Shown here: positions 16,078-24,807 of the stretch, one piece after another
Numbering within the stretch: the stretch's first letter is position 1
Layout: every line of letters starts with the position of its first letter
Assembly (NCBI GenBank): GCA_040080215.1
Contig: JBEBIT010000014.1
Coordinates: 1 to 64,000 of the forward strand
DNA: 64,000 nt
Direction of reading: 5' to 3'
From: CAIUGU01 sp040080215
Lineage (GTDB): Bacteria; Pseudomonadota; Gammaproteobacteria; Steroidobacterales; Steroidobacteraceae
Translations under genes and position numbers: made by a program
The notes under the pieces: generated by a model
Seen by the model: the letters and a program-made list of their open reading frames with translations, nothing else
What the model was told of the DNA's origin: nothing
Databases searched by the model: none

Positions 16078-17199
16078 ATGCTGTCAGGCGAACAGAATCC
16101 ACCCTTGTCCCGCCTCCTGATTCTCTCGCCCGCAGATCCCAACGCGGCCTACGCCCATGACTGCCTGAGCACCCTCGGGATGTCTGCGAGCGGCTGCAAC
16201 TCGGCGGCCGAAGTTCGCGAGCAGGTGCACGCGGGCTGGGTGGATCTGCTCATCGTCGGCGAGAACGCCCGGGCACTCGAGGTTACCGCTTCGCTGAAGG
16301 GTGACTCGACCACCCTGCTCGTGCCGATCCTGGCCGTCTGCAACACCGACGCGGAGGCGATGGCAGCCATCGCTGCGGGCGCCGACGATGCGGTAACGCG
16401 CAGTGCCGGTCCGCGAAGCCTGCTGGCCGTCGCCGAAGCGCTCGTGGATCAGGGTTCCATCCGGCGACGGATCGCGCGGACGGTGCTGAACAGGGAACGC
16501 ATGGTCCGCGACCGCATCCGCTCCACCATCTGCCGCTACCTCTCGCCGCAGCTCGCGGATCGCATGCTGCTCGAGATCAACGCCACCGAACCGCTGCTGC
16601 CCCAGCACAGCACGAGCACGCGCGCCGCCGTGATGTTCGCGGACATGCGGGGCTTCACGTCCATGGCGGAGCGGCTCGGCCCGGGGGACACCCTGCGCGT
16701 ACTGAACGAATACTTCTCGATGCTCGCGGAGATCGCCTTCCGCCACGACGGCACGATCTTCAACATGTCCGGCGATTCGCTGATGATCGGCTACGGCGTG
16801 CCCGTAGAGCAGCAGGACAGCCCTGCGCGCGCCGTGCGGACGGCATCCGAGATGCTTACCGGCTTCCGCGACCTCGCGAGGCAATGGCGCGACCGGCACG
16901 ACATCCATGTCGGCCTCGGCATCGGCATCAACGACGGCGAGGTGCTGACGGGCGACGTCGGCTCGTCGCAGTACATGAGCTACACGATGATCGGCGACAC
17001 GGTCAATGTGGCGGCGCGCTTGAGCCAGCGGGCCCGCGCGGGTGAGGTGCTGTTCTCCGGATCGGTAAAACGCGCACTCGATGCCCGTGGCTACGACGTG
17101 GGTGCGGTCGCGCTCCCTCCGCTGACGCTGCGGGGTCGCTCGGGACCAGTCGACATCTACTGCGTGCCGCTCGGCGAACGTCAGCTCACCGACGCCTGA
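16078..17199 (+). CDS. Class III adenylate/guanylate cyclase with N-terminal receiver-like domain
   Basis: 373 residues, soluble. Residues 1-120 look like a degenerate receiver domain (LLILSPADPN, then a VDLLIVGEN strand) without the usual phospho-Asp surroundings. A short linker helix leads into the cyclase homology domain (about 180-350). The metal-binding Asp residues are in MFADMRGFTSM and FNMSGDSLMIGYG, and MIGDTVNVAARL carries the base-recognition and transition-state region. It makes cAMP or cGMP; the GDTVN form favours ATP, but this is inference. It is 144 bp downstream of tonB with its own start region. Confidence 0.85.
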   Translation: MLSGEQNPPLSRLLILSPADPNAAYAHDCLSTLGMSASGCNSAAEVREQVHAGWVDLLIVGENARALEVTASLKGDSTTLLVPILAVCNTDAEAMAAIAAGADDAVTRSAGPRSLLAVAEALVDQGSIRRRIARTVLNRERMVRDRIRSTICRYLSPQLADRMLLEINATEPLLPQHSTSTRAAVMFADMRGFTSMAERLGPGDTLRVLNEYFSMLAEIAFRHDGTIFNMSGDSLMIGYGVPVEQQDSPARAVRTASEMLTGFRDLARQWRDRHDIHVGLGIGINDGEVLTGDVGSSQYMSYTMIGDTVNVAARLSQRARAGEVLFSGSVKRALDARGYDVGAVALPPLTLRGRSGPVDIYCVPLGERQLTDA

Positions 17200-17243
17200 G
17201 GTTTACGGCGAGGTCGCCGCACCCCAACCTGCTGACTGCGCGA

Positions 17244-18173
17244 TTACTTGGTCGCAGAGCCCGGCGCCTGCGTCACTTTCGTCGCCATCGCAATCATCGA
17301 GGCGAGATCCGCGAGGTTTGCCGGCACCACCAGCGTGTTGCCCTGCTTCGCAATCTGGCCGAACTGGGCGATGTACTGCTCGGCGATCCGCAGCTGCATG
17401 GCTTCATGGCCGCCCTGCACGTGCAGGGATTCGGCAACCACCTTCAGTCCCTCCGCGGTGGCGCTCGAGACGGCAAGGATCGCGCTGGCCTCGCCTTCTG
17501 CTTCGTTGATCTGCTGCTGGCGCTTGGCCTCGGATTCCTTGATCACGCGCTGCTTCTCGCCCTCGGCGTTGTTGATCTGCGCATCGCGCACGCCTTCGGA
17601 CGTCAGCACGACGGCGCGCTTCTCGCGCTCGGCTCGCATCTGCTTTTCCATCGCGCCCAGGATGTCCCTGGGCGGATTGATGTTCTTGATCTCGTAGCGC
17701 AGCACCTTGACGCCCCAGGGCTCGGACGCCTTGTCGAGTTCGCTCACGACATTCGCGTTGATCGTCCCGCGCGCCTCGAACGTGCGGTCAAGGTCGATCT
17801 TGCCTATTTCGCTGCGCAGGGTGGTCTGCGCGAGCTGCACGATGGCGAACAGGTAGCTCGCGATGCCGTACGACGCGCGCTCGGGATCGAGCACCTGCAG
17901 GTAGAGCACGCCGTCCACGCCGACCTGGACGTTGTCGCGCGTGATGCAGACCTGTTCCGGAATGTCGGTCGCCTGCTCCTTCAGCGTGTGGCGGTACGCA
18001 ATGCGCTCGACGAAGGGCACGAGGATATAGAACCCGGCGCGCAGCGTGCGGCTGTACTTGCCGAGGTTCTCGATGACGAACGCGTTCTGCTGCGGGACGA
18101 CCACGGCTGTCTTGCCGAGCAGCACGATGATCGCAATGGCAATGACGATGGCGACGATGACCGGGGATTCCAT
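17244..18173 (-). CDS. SPFH/stomatin-family membrane protein (QmcA-like)
   Basis: 309 residues. One N-terminal membrane helix (IVAIVIAIAIIVLLG) is followed by an SPFH/band-7 domain (VVVPQQNAFVIENLGKYSRTL to about 190). After it comes a charged Ala/Glu-rich coiled coil (EGEKQRVIKESEAKRQQ). Length and sequence fit QmcA/paraslipins, which form oligomeric scaffolds in the inner membrane with proteases or NfeD proteins. The NfeD gene is 27 bp upstream on the same strand, the classic partner arrangement. Confidence 0.88.
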   Translation of the reverse strand: MESPVIVAIVIAIAIIVLLGKTAVVVPQQNAFVIENLGKYSRTLRAGFYILVPFVERIAYRHTLKEQATDIPEQVCITRDNVQVGVDGVLYLQVLDPERASYGIASYLFAIVQLAQTTLRSEIGKIDLDRTFEARGTINANVVSELDKASEPWGVKVLRYEIKNINPPRDILGAMEKQMRAEREKRAVVLTSEGVRDAQINNAEGEKQRVIKESEAKRQQQINEAEGEASAILAVSSATAEGLKVVAESLHVQGGHEAMQLRIAEQYIAQFGQIAKQGNTLVVPANLADLASMIAMATKVTQAPGSATK

Positions 18174-18200
18174 GTTCCTGCTCTCTCTTCGATGTTCGGC

Positions 18201-18632
18201 TTAAAGGGGCTCGACGCGCAGCGTCAGGCCTTCCGTGCTCACGATCCTTGCCTTCCCGCCGGCCGCTACGGACTCGCTGCCCACGTTCAGCACGCGCCAG
18301 GTCGAGCCGCGAAACTCGACGCGTCCTTCGACTCCGGGAGCCAGCCCGTCGGGGAGCGAGAGTTCATGGCCTGCGAAGCCATCGTCGTAGCCCGGTACGT
18401 TGCCACGCAGCTTCTGGTAAACGCGGGTGCGAAAGCCGAAGGTGAAGATCAGGGCGAGCAAGCCAAAGACGAGCCATTGCACCCATTCCGGCCCGCCGAG
18501 GCCGGCGAGTGCGGCAACCCCGACGGCGATGGCAGCGAGCCCGAGGAAGACAAGAAAGAACTGGGCGTCGATGACGAGCAGCTCGAGCCCGAGAAGCACC
18601 ACGCCGGCGACGATCCAGGTCCACCACTGCAT
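18201..18632 (-). CDS. NfeD-family membrane protein
   Basis: 143 residues, starting at the ATG at 18632 with GGAGGGCGG just upstream; longer in-frame starts lack similarity. Three hydrophobic segments fill the first half (WTWIVAGVVLLGLELLVID and two more). A C-terminal OB-fold domain (about 90-143) includes GRVEFRGSTWRV and GKARIVSTEG. This short NfeD form pairs with SPFH proteins and here precedes the QmcA-like gene as an operon. It probably stabilises or organises the SPFH assembly. Confidence 0.87.
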   Translation of the reverse strand: MQWWTWIVAGVVLLGLELLVIDAQFFLVFLGLAAIAVGVAALAGLGGPEWVQWLVFGLLALIFTFGFRTRVYQKLRGNVPGYDDGFAGHELSLPDGLAPGVEGRVEFRGSTWRVLNVGSESVAAGGKARIVSTEGLTLRVEPL

Positions 18633-18820
18633 ACCGCCCTCCAGCCGAGACTTGATTCCGGGACTGCCGGGATCTCCGTGACACCGCAGCACTATACATG
18701 CAAGGCCGCGGGGCCCGCGATGCAGCAATGCCGCCCCGCCCTCGACGGACCGTGCTCTCGCTGTCCCGCGAAGTGGCAACCGTGCACAATATCGCCACTT
18801 CTTCTTTGGAGCGGATGTCC

Positions 18821-19633
18821 ATGCGGAACGTTCTGATCGCGTTGTTTGCGTCCTTGATCGTCGGCTCGCCCGTGCTGGCGGCAGACCCTGGCGCAGCGAC
18901 GCTGCGGGCCACTTTGGCGCCAACAGGGACGCTCCGGGCCGCCTTCCTCGGCGCCAACCCGGTACAGGGCAGGGTCGACCCCACTACGGGCGCCATTACA
19001 GGCCCGGTTGCAGACCTCGTGCAGGAGCTGGCCAAGCGCCTCGGCGTTCCCTTTCAGATCCTGCCCTCGCCCGATGCGCGCGCCGTGATCGGCCACCTGA
19101 ACGATGGATCGGCTGACATCGGCTTCCTGGCCTACGAGGCGTCGCGCGCCGAAGAAGTGGATTTCGCCGGCCCCTACGCCAACATGCACAACACCTACGT
19201 CGTGGCGGAGGGCTCGGCCCTCAAGCAATCCGGCGACTTGGATCGCTCGGGCATCACGATCGGCGCGGTGAAGGGCCAGACACAGGAGTTGTTCCTGAGC
19301 AGCAGCATGAAGCAGGCGCGCGTCCGCGTCTTTGATCGTCAACCACCCCAGGCTGAACTTGAAACGCTGTTCAAGAGCGGGGAGGTGACCGCCTTCGGCG
19401 TGAACCGTCAGCGGGCACTGGAACTCGACAAGGCGTCAGCAGAGCTGCGGGCCCTGCCCGACAGCTTCCTTGAAGTGGTGCAGGAGTTCGTCGTCCGCAA
19501 GGGCGACCAGCCGAAGCGTGCGGCGCTCGACAAGTTCGCGGCGGACATGCGGGCTTCCGGCTTCGTCAAGGCCTCGCTCGCGAAGGCCGGACTCGAGGAA
19601 GGCGCCAGCGTTGCGTCAGGCGACGCGCACTAG
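18821..19633 (+). CDS. Orphan periplasmic solute-binding protein (SBP family 3-like)
   Basis: 270 residues with a signal peptide ending SPVLA. The body follows the amino-acid-binding protein fold: GTLRAAFLGANP, an LVQELAKRLGVPFQIL segment, GSADIGFLAYEASRAEEVDF and a hinge region GAVKGQTQE. No permease or ATPase gene is adjacent, so it may serve a distant transporter or act as a sensor. The start at 18821 is chosen by spacing from TTTGGAG; the ATG at 18815 is equally in frame. Ligand cannot be predicted. Confidence 0.75.
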   Translation: MRNVLIALFASLIVGSPVLAADPGAATLRATLAPTGTLRAAFLGANPVQGRVDPTTGAITGPVADLVQELAKRLGVPFQILPSPDARAVIGHLNDGSADIGFLAYEASRAEEVDFAGPYANMHNTYVVAEGSALKQSGDLDRSGITIGAVKGQTQELFLSSSMKQARVRVFDRQPPQAELETLFKSGEVTAFGVNRQRALELDKASAELRALPDSFLEVVQEFVVRKGDQPKRAALDKFAADMRASGFVKASLAKAGLEEGASVASGDAH

Positions 19634-19644
19634 GAAATCGCGGT

Positions 19645-20109
19645 TCACCAGGCGACGGGCATCATCGCGAGCAGGTTGAGCTCGTAGCCGATCAGGACCG
19701 CGTACGCAGCCAGTACGGCATACATGATCGACTCACCCGGGATGCGGCGCATCAGGCGCATCCGGCTGCAGGCCACGATCACGAAAAGACTCACGGCAGT
19801 GAGCGTCAGCTTCACGGCGGCAAACAGGCCCAGGTTGTGGGGCACCAGCATCGCCATGAACGGGTTTTCTTCCGTGGCGCCGTTCGTGATCAGCACGACG
19901 GTCAGCACGCCATCCGCGACGCAGAGGCCAAGGATTCCGAGCGCGAGCGCCAGCACCCGCGGTGAGTGCCAATCGATGAAGGGATAGATGCGGTCGGATT
20001 CCCGACGGCCGTTGAGCCTGCGGGGACGGTGGCCGCCATAGAGGTAGGCAAACAGGGTCCGGTCACGCCGTTCGTCACCACTCCGCCGATCAGCCACTGT
20101 CTGGGTCAT
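19645..20109 (-). CDS. DUF5658 membrane protein
   Basis: 154 residues. A basic N-terminal part (DRRSGDERRDRTLFAYLYGG, residues 7-26, then a second basic stretch) precedes three hydrophobic helices. One contains ADGVLTVVLITNGATEENPFM, the typical DUF5658 sequence. Function unknown. It is convergent with the solute-binding protein gene (11 bp apart). Confidence 0.75.
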   Translation of the reverse strand: MTQTVADRRSGDERRDRTLFAYLYGGHRPRRLNGRRESDRIYPFIDWHSPRVLALALGILGLCVADGVLTVVLITNGATEENPFMAMLVPHNLGLFAAVKLTLTAVSLFVIVACSRMRLMRRIPGESIMYAVLAAYAVLIGYELNLLAMMPVAW

Positions 20110-20187
20110 CCGCCGTCACTCCGCTGCAGGCGACCTCACTATGCCCTTGCCCCCCGGCAAAGGGGGCGCGACTTAACTTATCGACCG

Positions 20188-20805
20188 TCAAAACCAGCTG
20201 TAGTTGAAGCTGATGCTGATCCGCTCGCTCGCAGCGGGGTTTGGCGGTACCTCGTGCCTCAGCCAGCTCTCGAAGAGCACCACCTGCCCCCGCTCGGCAG
20301 GCAGGGTCACCCAGGACCGGTTGCGGTCCCGGGCAGTGGCCTTGCGGGGGGGAGCGCCCATGAAGCGGTCAAGACGCGGATCTTCGAGCCGGAGGCCCGC
20401 GCTGCCTTTGGGGGTGCGCACGTAGTAAGTGCCGCTGATCGTCGACAGCGGGTGCAGGTGCAGGCTGTGCACGACACCCTGCGGCATGATGTTGACCCAG
20501 CAATCCGTCATCGACAGTTCGCGTCCCGTCAGATCGAAGTCGAGTTGCGCCGCATAGGCACGCACATGGCGATTGAGCCGGGCCTCAAGCGCGGCGAAGG
20601 TGGGCGAGACCGTGTGCATGCGCGACTGCGAACCGTAGGAAGTGAATCCGCCCGGGTAGTTCTTCGCCGACCACTTGACGCCGGCCTCGTCGTCGACTGC
20701 CAGCTGCACGCACTCGCGTTCGAGCCGACGATTGAGGTCGGCGACGCCTGCCTTCTGCAGCGGGGCCGTGTAGATCAGCGTGGGAAACAGCGTCTTGATG
20801 GCCAT
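20188..20805 (-). CDS. 2OG-Fe(II) oxygenase, TIGR02466 family
   Basis: 205 residues. The segment HLHPLSTISGTYYVRTP and the late RHEVPPN carry the iron and 2-oxoglutarate ligands expected of the family; FPTLIYTAPL at the N-terminus is also typical. These small dioxygenases hydroxylate unidentified substrates. The hotdog thioesterase gene ends only 9 bp upstream on the same strand, so the two are an operon. The start at 20805 matches the family N-terminus. Confidence 0.8.
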   Translation of the reverse strand: MAIKTLFPTLIYTAPLQKAGVADLNRRLERECVQLAVDDEAGVKWSAKNYPGGFTSYGSQSRMHTVSPTFAALEARLNRHVRAYAAQLDFDLTGRELSMTDCWVNIMPQGVVHSLHLHPLSTISGTYYVRTPKGSAGLRLEDPRLDRFMGAPPRKATARDRNRSWVTLPAERGQVVLFESWLRHEVPPNPAASERISISFNYSWF

Positions 20806-20814
20806 GGAAGAGCT

Positions 20815-21246
20815 CTACTTTGCGCGCACGACGGCGAGGGTCAGGCGACTGATGCATACGAGCGCGCGGGCCTCCTCGGTCTCGATGCGGATCTCCCACA
20901 CCTGGGTGCTCTTGCCGACATGCAACGGCCGCGCGGTGCCGATGACGAATCCCCGACTCACCGCCTTGACGTGATTGGCATTGATCTCGAGGCCGACGAC
21001 ACGCGCCGCGTCACGGTCAACGACGAGGCCACCCGCAACGCTGCCCAGCGTTTCAGCGAGGACGCATGACGCGCCCCCATGCAGCAATCCGTACGGCTGG
21101 TGGGTTCGACTGTCCACCGGCATGCGACCCGACAGGAAGTCCGGGCCGAGTTCGGTGAACTCGATGCCGAGGTGGGTCGAGAGTCCGGGCCGCGCGGTCA
21201 TCCTCTCCTTGAGTTCGTCTAAGGTCGTGGGCTTGAACCAGATCAT
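20815..21246 (-). CDS. Hotdog-fold acyl-CoA thioesterase (PaaI/YdiI-like)
   Basis: 143 residues. The motif PYGLLHGGASCVLAETLGS contains the HGG and acidic catalytic residues of the PaaI/YdiI thioesterases. GRMPVDSRTHQP and LEINANHVKAV fit the same subfamily. It hydrolyses acyl-CoA thioesters; a 1,4-dihydroxynaphthoyl-CoA (YdiI-like) or phenylacetyl-type substrate is possible but not decidable. The start at 21246 is chosen because upstream codons show no family similarity. Confidence 0.82.
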   Translation of the reverse strand: MIWFKPTTLDELKERMTARPGLSTHLGIEFTELGPDFLSGRMPVDSRTHQPYGLLHGGASCVLAETLGSVAGGLVVDRDAARVVGLEINANHVKAVSRGFVIGTARPLHVGKSTQVWEIRIETEEARALVCISRLTLAVVRAK

Positions 21247-21485
21247 GATTGCGTACCGGCGGTCGTCGGGACGGGAAGTATGCCAGCGAGCGGCGGGCCG
21301 CGGCCAAAACGAGTGGCACGCGGATGGCAGGACGCGGGTATAGTGGATCAGCATTCGTGTGTATTGCTCGCCTGCTGCCGGCCCGGAAGCATCGCGATCC
21401 ACAAGTGCAGCGGCGAGCGTCGCTGCCCGCCGCGCCGAAAACGGCGGTGCCCCCAAGGCTCCCACTTCCCGGACACAGGTATTTC

Positions 21486-21635
21486 ATGGCCAAGCCCAAC
21501 TACAAGCACCAGAAGAAGCAGCGCGAGCAACAGACGCGGCTCAAGAAGGAAGAGAAGCTGCGCAAGCGCAGCGAGAAGCCGGAGCAGAAGGACGACGCGG
21601 CCGTATTGCCCGACGCACCTGTCACGACCCCCTGA
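21486..21635 (+). CDS. Small basic conserved protein
   Basis: 49 residues beginning MAKPNYKHQKKQREQQ, very rich in Lys, Arg and Glu, with an acidic/Pro tail (DDAAVLPDAPVTTP). The N-terminal motif is one I recognise from short conserved hypothetical proteins of proteobacteria. Its composition suggests nucleic-acid or ribosome contact, but function is unknown. Longer upstream in-frame starts would add unrelated sequence. Confidence 0.65.
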   Translation: MAKPNYKHQKKQREQQTRLKKEEKLRKRSEKPEQKDDAAVLPDAPVTTP

Positions 21636-21704
21636 ACGGCCTGTTCGCGAGCCCATCGCGGCACTTCGAGACGCCCTGCCCTGCGCGCAGACCAGGCCTT
21701 CGCA

Positions 21705-22493
21705 TCAAGGGCGCGGGCCCGCAAGGTTCACGCGGAACGCCCCCGCCGTACCGCGTACGACTTCATAGATCTGCTTGCTTTCGGCCTCGACCGTCGTGTC
21801 GGGCTGGTTGCCAGGCCAATGAAAAACGAGTCGCGTCGGGCGACACAGCAGGTGCCTGACTGTCGTGCGCAGCGGCAAAGACCGCGTCTCGCCGCCCAGC
21901 TCATAGCTGAGCGGCACGTCCACGGCATTCCTGACACTGAATTCCACGCTCTGCGCCCGCGGGCGTCCGAAAAGCTGCACGCCGTAGTACTTGCCGCTGC
22001 GCGCGCTGCGGGCAATTGCCACGCCGAGCTCGGTAACATCCGGCGCCAGGAGATTGGCGCGATGTCCCGGTGAGTCCATCCAGCCGTCGAGCATGGTCCT
22101 GGCCAGGTCGTCCGTGCTGAAGCCGGTCGAGAGGAACTGGTACGCGATGTTCTCTGCAACGATGCAGGCGTCGTAGCCCTCCCGGGTTGCCCGGGAGGTC
22201 GGGTTGCTGCCATCGGCCTCGTGACCGTATTGGTCGGTCCGCGCCATGAACTCCGCAAACGCCCGGGCCGCTGCCATCAGCGCGGGATTGCCGGCCAGGG
22301 CAACGCGACCCTCACTGGTCCGGAGCGAGTTCGTGCCCTCGAACAACTTTCCGGTCGCCTCGCGCAGGTCCGCAGAGCGCTTCTCGCCCTCGACGAGGAC
22401 CCCTACCGGCGGAGTCCGTCGCAGCGTGCTGCGCTCCGCGCTGTCAGCGGTCAGCGCGATCATCAGCATCGCAAGTATCAACAGGACTTGCAT
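21705..22493 (-). CDS. Exported CAP/SCP-domain protein
   Basis: 262 residues with a signal peptide (MQVLLILAMLMIALTADSA). The CAP domain (about 45-170) shows ARTDQYGHEADG, AENIAYQF and GWMDSPGHRANLL, which carry the His/Glu cavity residues of the superfamily. A C-terminal beta-rich part of about 90 residues follows. Bacterial CAP proteins are mostly of unknown activity. The gene starts 20 bp after the MFS gene on the same strand and may be co-transcribed with it. Confidence 0.82.
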   Translation of the reverse strand: MQVLLILAMLMIALTADSAERSTLRRTPPVGVLVEGEKRSADLREATGKLFEGTNSLRTSEGRVALAGNPALMAAARAFAEFMARTDQYGHEADGSNPTSRATREGYDACIVAENIAYQFLSTGFSTDDLARTMLDGWMDSPGHRANLLAPDVTELGVAIARSARSGKYYGVQLFGRPRAQSVEFSVRNAVDVPLSYELGGETRSLPLRTTVRHLLCRPTRLVFHWPGNQPDTTVEAESKQIYEVVRGTAGAFRVNLAGPRP

Positions 22494-22513
22494 GACTGCC
22501 CCTGTGGGCGTCC

Positions 22514-23794
22514 TTATCGCGATCGGAACCTGAGCAGCAGCAGCGCGATCAACGTCACCACGCCTGCCGCGCTCAGATAGTAGCCGACGCTGGCGAGGCC
22601 ATATTTTCCGGCCAGCCAGCTCGCGATGTACGGTGCCAGCGAACCCCCGGTGATACCCGCCAGGTTGAACGTGAGCGACGCGCCGGTGTAACGCACGGCC
22701 GTCGGAAACAGTTCCGACAGTGCCGTCCCGAGCGGGCCATAGGTCAGCCCCATGAGCGACAGGCCGAGCGACAGGAACACGAGGACACTCGCCTGACTGC
22801 CGGAGCTGAAGAGGGGCTCGAACAGCATTCCGAATGCAATGATCGCCACCGTCGCCGCGACCAGCATGGGCTTGCGACCAACGCGGTCTGCCACCACGGC
22901 CGACAGGGGGATCGTGAGCGCGAAGAACAGCACGCCGATCATCTGCAGCACCAGGAAACTCGGCCTCGAATAGCCAAGGGCCGTCGTTCCCCAGCTCAGG
23001 GAGAACACCGTCATCAGGTAGAACACCACGAACGTGGCGGTGGCGGCGAAGGTGCCGAGTACCAGCGTGCCCGGGTACTCGCGCAGCACCGCCATCATCG
23101 GCAGACGGACGCGCTCGTTGTTGTCCACGGCCTTCTGGAACGCCGGCGTCTCCTCCAGCCGCAGCCGCACATACAGACCGAAGAACACGAGCAGCGCGCT
23201 TGCGAGGAACGGCACGCGCCACCCCCACGCAAAGAATTCGGCGTCGCTCAAGGACTCGCTCAGGAGGAGGAAGATGCCCGTCGAACACAGGAATCCGATC
23301 GGTGCGCCGAGTTGCGGGAACATGCCGTACCACGCACCCTTGCCAGGCGGCGCGTTCTCCGTCGCGAGCAGCACCGCCCCACCCCACTCGCCACCCAGCC
23401 CCAGGCCCTGGCCAAACCGGCACAGCGCGAGCAGCACAGGCGCGGCGACCCCGATTGTCGCGTACGTGGGCAACAGGCCGATCAGAACAGTGGAAAGCCC
23501 CATCGTGAGCAGCGCGGCAACCAGCGTGGCCTTGCGCCCCACCCGGTCGCCGAAATGCCCGAACACCGCCGATCCGACCGGCCGTGCAAAGAATGCGAGC
23601 GCGAACGTGGCCAGCGACTGCAGCGTTGCCGAGGTCGGGTCGGCCGATGGGAAGAACAGCTTCGGGAACACGAGCACGGCGGCCGTTGCATAGATGTAGA
23701 AATCGAAGAACTCGATCGTCGTGCCGATCAGGCTGGCAAAGAGGATGCGTGCAGTCGAGTTGCCCCGTCCCCTTGCCTTCGCTGTCTGTTGCAT
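22514..23794 (-). CDS. MFS transporter, metabolite:H+ symporter (MHS) type
   Basis: 426 residues with 12 predicted helices. GTTIEFFDFYIYATAAVLVF in helix 1, GDRVGRKATLVAALL after helix 2 and RFGQGLGLGGEWGGA in helix 4 are characteristic of the MHS subgroup (ShiA, ProP, KgtP relatives), which take up organic acids or osmolytes with protons. The start at 23794 is preferred; the upstream in-frame extension lacks family similarity. Substrate cannot be read from the sequence. Confidence 0.87.
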   Translation of the reverse strand: MQQTAKARGRGNSTARILFASLIGTTIEFFDFYIYATAAVLVFPKLFFPSADPTSATLQSLATFALAFFARPVGSAVFGHFGDRVGRKATLVAALLTMGLSTVLIGLLPTYATIGVAAPVLLALCRFGQGLGLGGEWGGAVLLATENAPPGKGAWYGMFPQLGAPIGFLCSTGIFLLLSESLSDAEFFAWGWRVPFLASALLVFFGLYVRLRLEETPAFQKAVDNNERVRLPMMAVLREYPGTLVLGTFAATATFVVFYLMTVFSLSWGTTALGYSRPSFLVLQMIGVLFFALTIPLSAVVADRVGRKPMLVAATVAIIAFGMLFEPLFSSGSQASVLVFLSLGLSLMGLTYGPLGTALSELFPTAVRYTGASLTFNLAGITGGSLAPYIASWLAGKYGLASVGYYLSAAGVVTLIALLLLRFRSR

Positions 23795-23873
23795 TCTTGA
23801 TTTTCCCGAAGCTGCCAGAAATCCCGGCCGGATTCTGGCACAGACCGTGCCGGCGTGCGGCTTGCCGGTGCTG

Positions 23874-24728
23874 TCAGTCGTTCCTGCGGCCCAAGTCCGC
23901 AAACAGGCGTTTCATGCGATTGACGCGGGCGGTGTACTCGCGAGGGTCGTGATCGCCACAACGCTGGCCGGGTGCGAAGCGCAGCCCCCGACGGGCATAC
24001 ACGGCACCCGCTCCCGCGCCGCAGAGATGGATCACCGCCGCGAGCTCCTCTCGTTGCTGCTGCGAGGCCGACCGGATGCCGGCCCGCGCGAGCGCGTTTG
24101 CGACGCTGCGATCCAGGTGTGCCGACGTCAGCTCCACTGCATGGCTCGGGACGACCCGGAAGTAGGCCCAGTTGAACCAGCACGACTTCATGTCGTTCCA
24201 CGGGCCATCCTCCACCACCACATGGTCGTGCACGCAGTAACGCCGCGACTCGGCGAAGGTTCCGTCGGTGATCTGGTACATGCCCACCGCGCTCGAGGCG
24301 GGACGGTACATGTCGAACGGCTTGTCGGTCATCCGCAGGCGCCAGTAGGTCCTGACGATCGGGTTGCCGGAACCCTCCGTCTGCGCGAGCGCTGCGAGGA
24401 ACTCGGGCGAGATCGACGCGGTGGCATGCCGCTTGAAGATCGGAGCGTATTCCTCCCATGTTTCGGCCGGACTCTTGTAGAGCGTGCCGCTGACTGGAAA
24501 GAACAGTTCCGTGGGCTTGCGGATGACCTGGAACGCGACGTTCACCGTGAGCGCCAGCGCAGCGACGATGACGATCCCGACGAGCAACTGCATTCCCGCC
24601 GGCAGGCGACGCAGCCGACGCCACCACCGCTTGCGCGTCTGCGCGCGCGGCCAGAGCCCGGGAAGCTTCCGCTTCCGCCGACGCGAACCACGGGACTTGC
24701 GGGGACGGGCAGCGCGGGAGCGCGACAT
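23874..24728 (-). CDS. Membrane-anchored lytic transglycosylase (SLT domain)
   Basis: 284 residues. A very basic N-terminus (RPRKSRGSRRRKRK) precedes one membrane helix at about residues 45-65 (LLVGIVIVAALALTVNVAF). The periplasmic domain has SPEFLAALAQTEGSGNP, containing the catalytic Glu, and SAVGMYQITDGTFAESRRYC, the GxYQ signature of the SLT fold. It cleaves the glycan strand of peptidoglycan. It is the second gene of a minus-strand run LysR - SLT - MFS - CAP. Confidence 0.85.
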   Translation of the reverse strand: MSRSRAARPRKSRGSRRRKRKLPGLWPRAQTRKRWWRRLRRLPAGMQLLVGIVIVAALALTVNVAFQVIRKPTELFFPVSGTLYKSPAETWEEYAPIFKRHATASISPEFLAALAQTEGSGNPIVRTYWRLRMTDKPFDMYRPASSAVGMYQITDGTFAESRRYCVHDHVVVEDGPWNDMKSCWFNWAYFRVVPSHAVELTSAHLDRSVANALARAGIRSASQQQREELAAVIHLCGAGAGAVYARRGLRFAPGQRCGDHDPREYTARVNRMKRLFADLGRRND

Positions 24729-24807
24729 CAAGCGGACTCGACTTGGGCTGGCAACCAGGGGCCGCGCGGATTGTAGCGGCCTTCGCCCAAGCGCACATCG
24801 ACGGCGC

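Noticed and set aside
18821..19633. Complete ABC amino-acid importer
   Set aside because: Only the binding protein is present; neighbours are NfeD and DUF5658 genes, not permease or ATPase.
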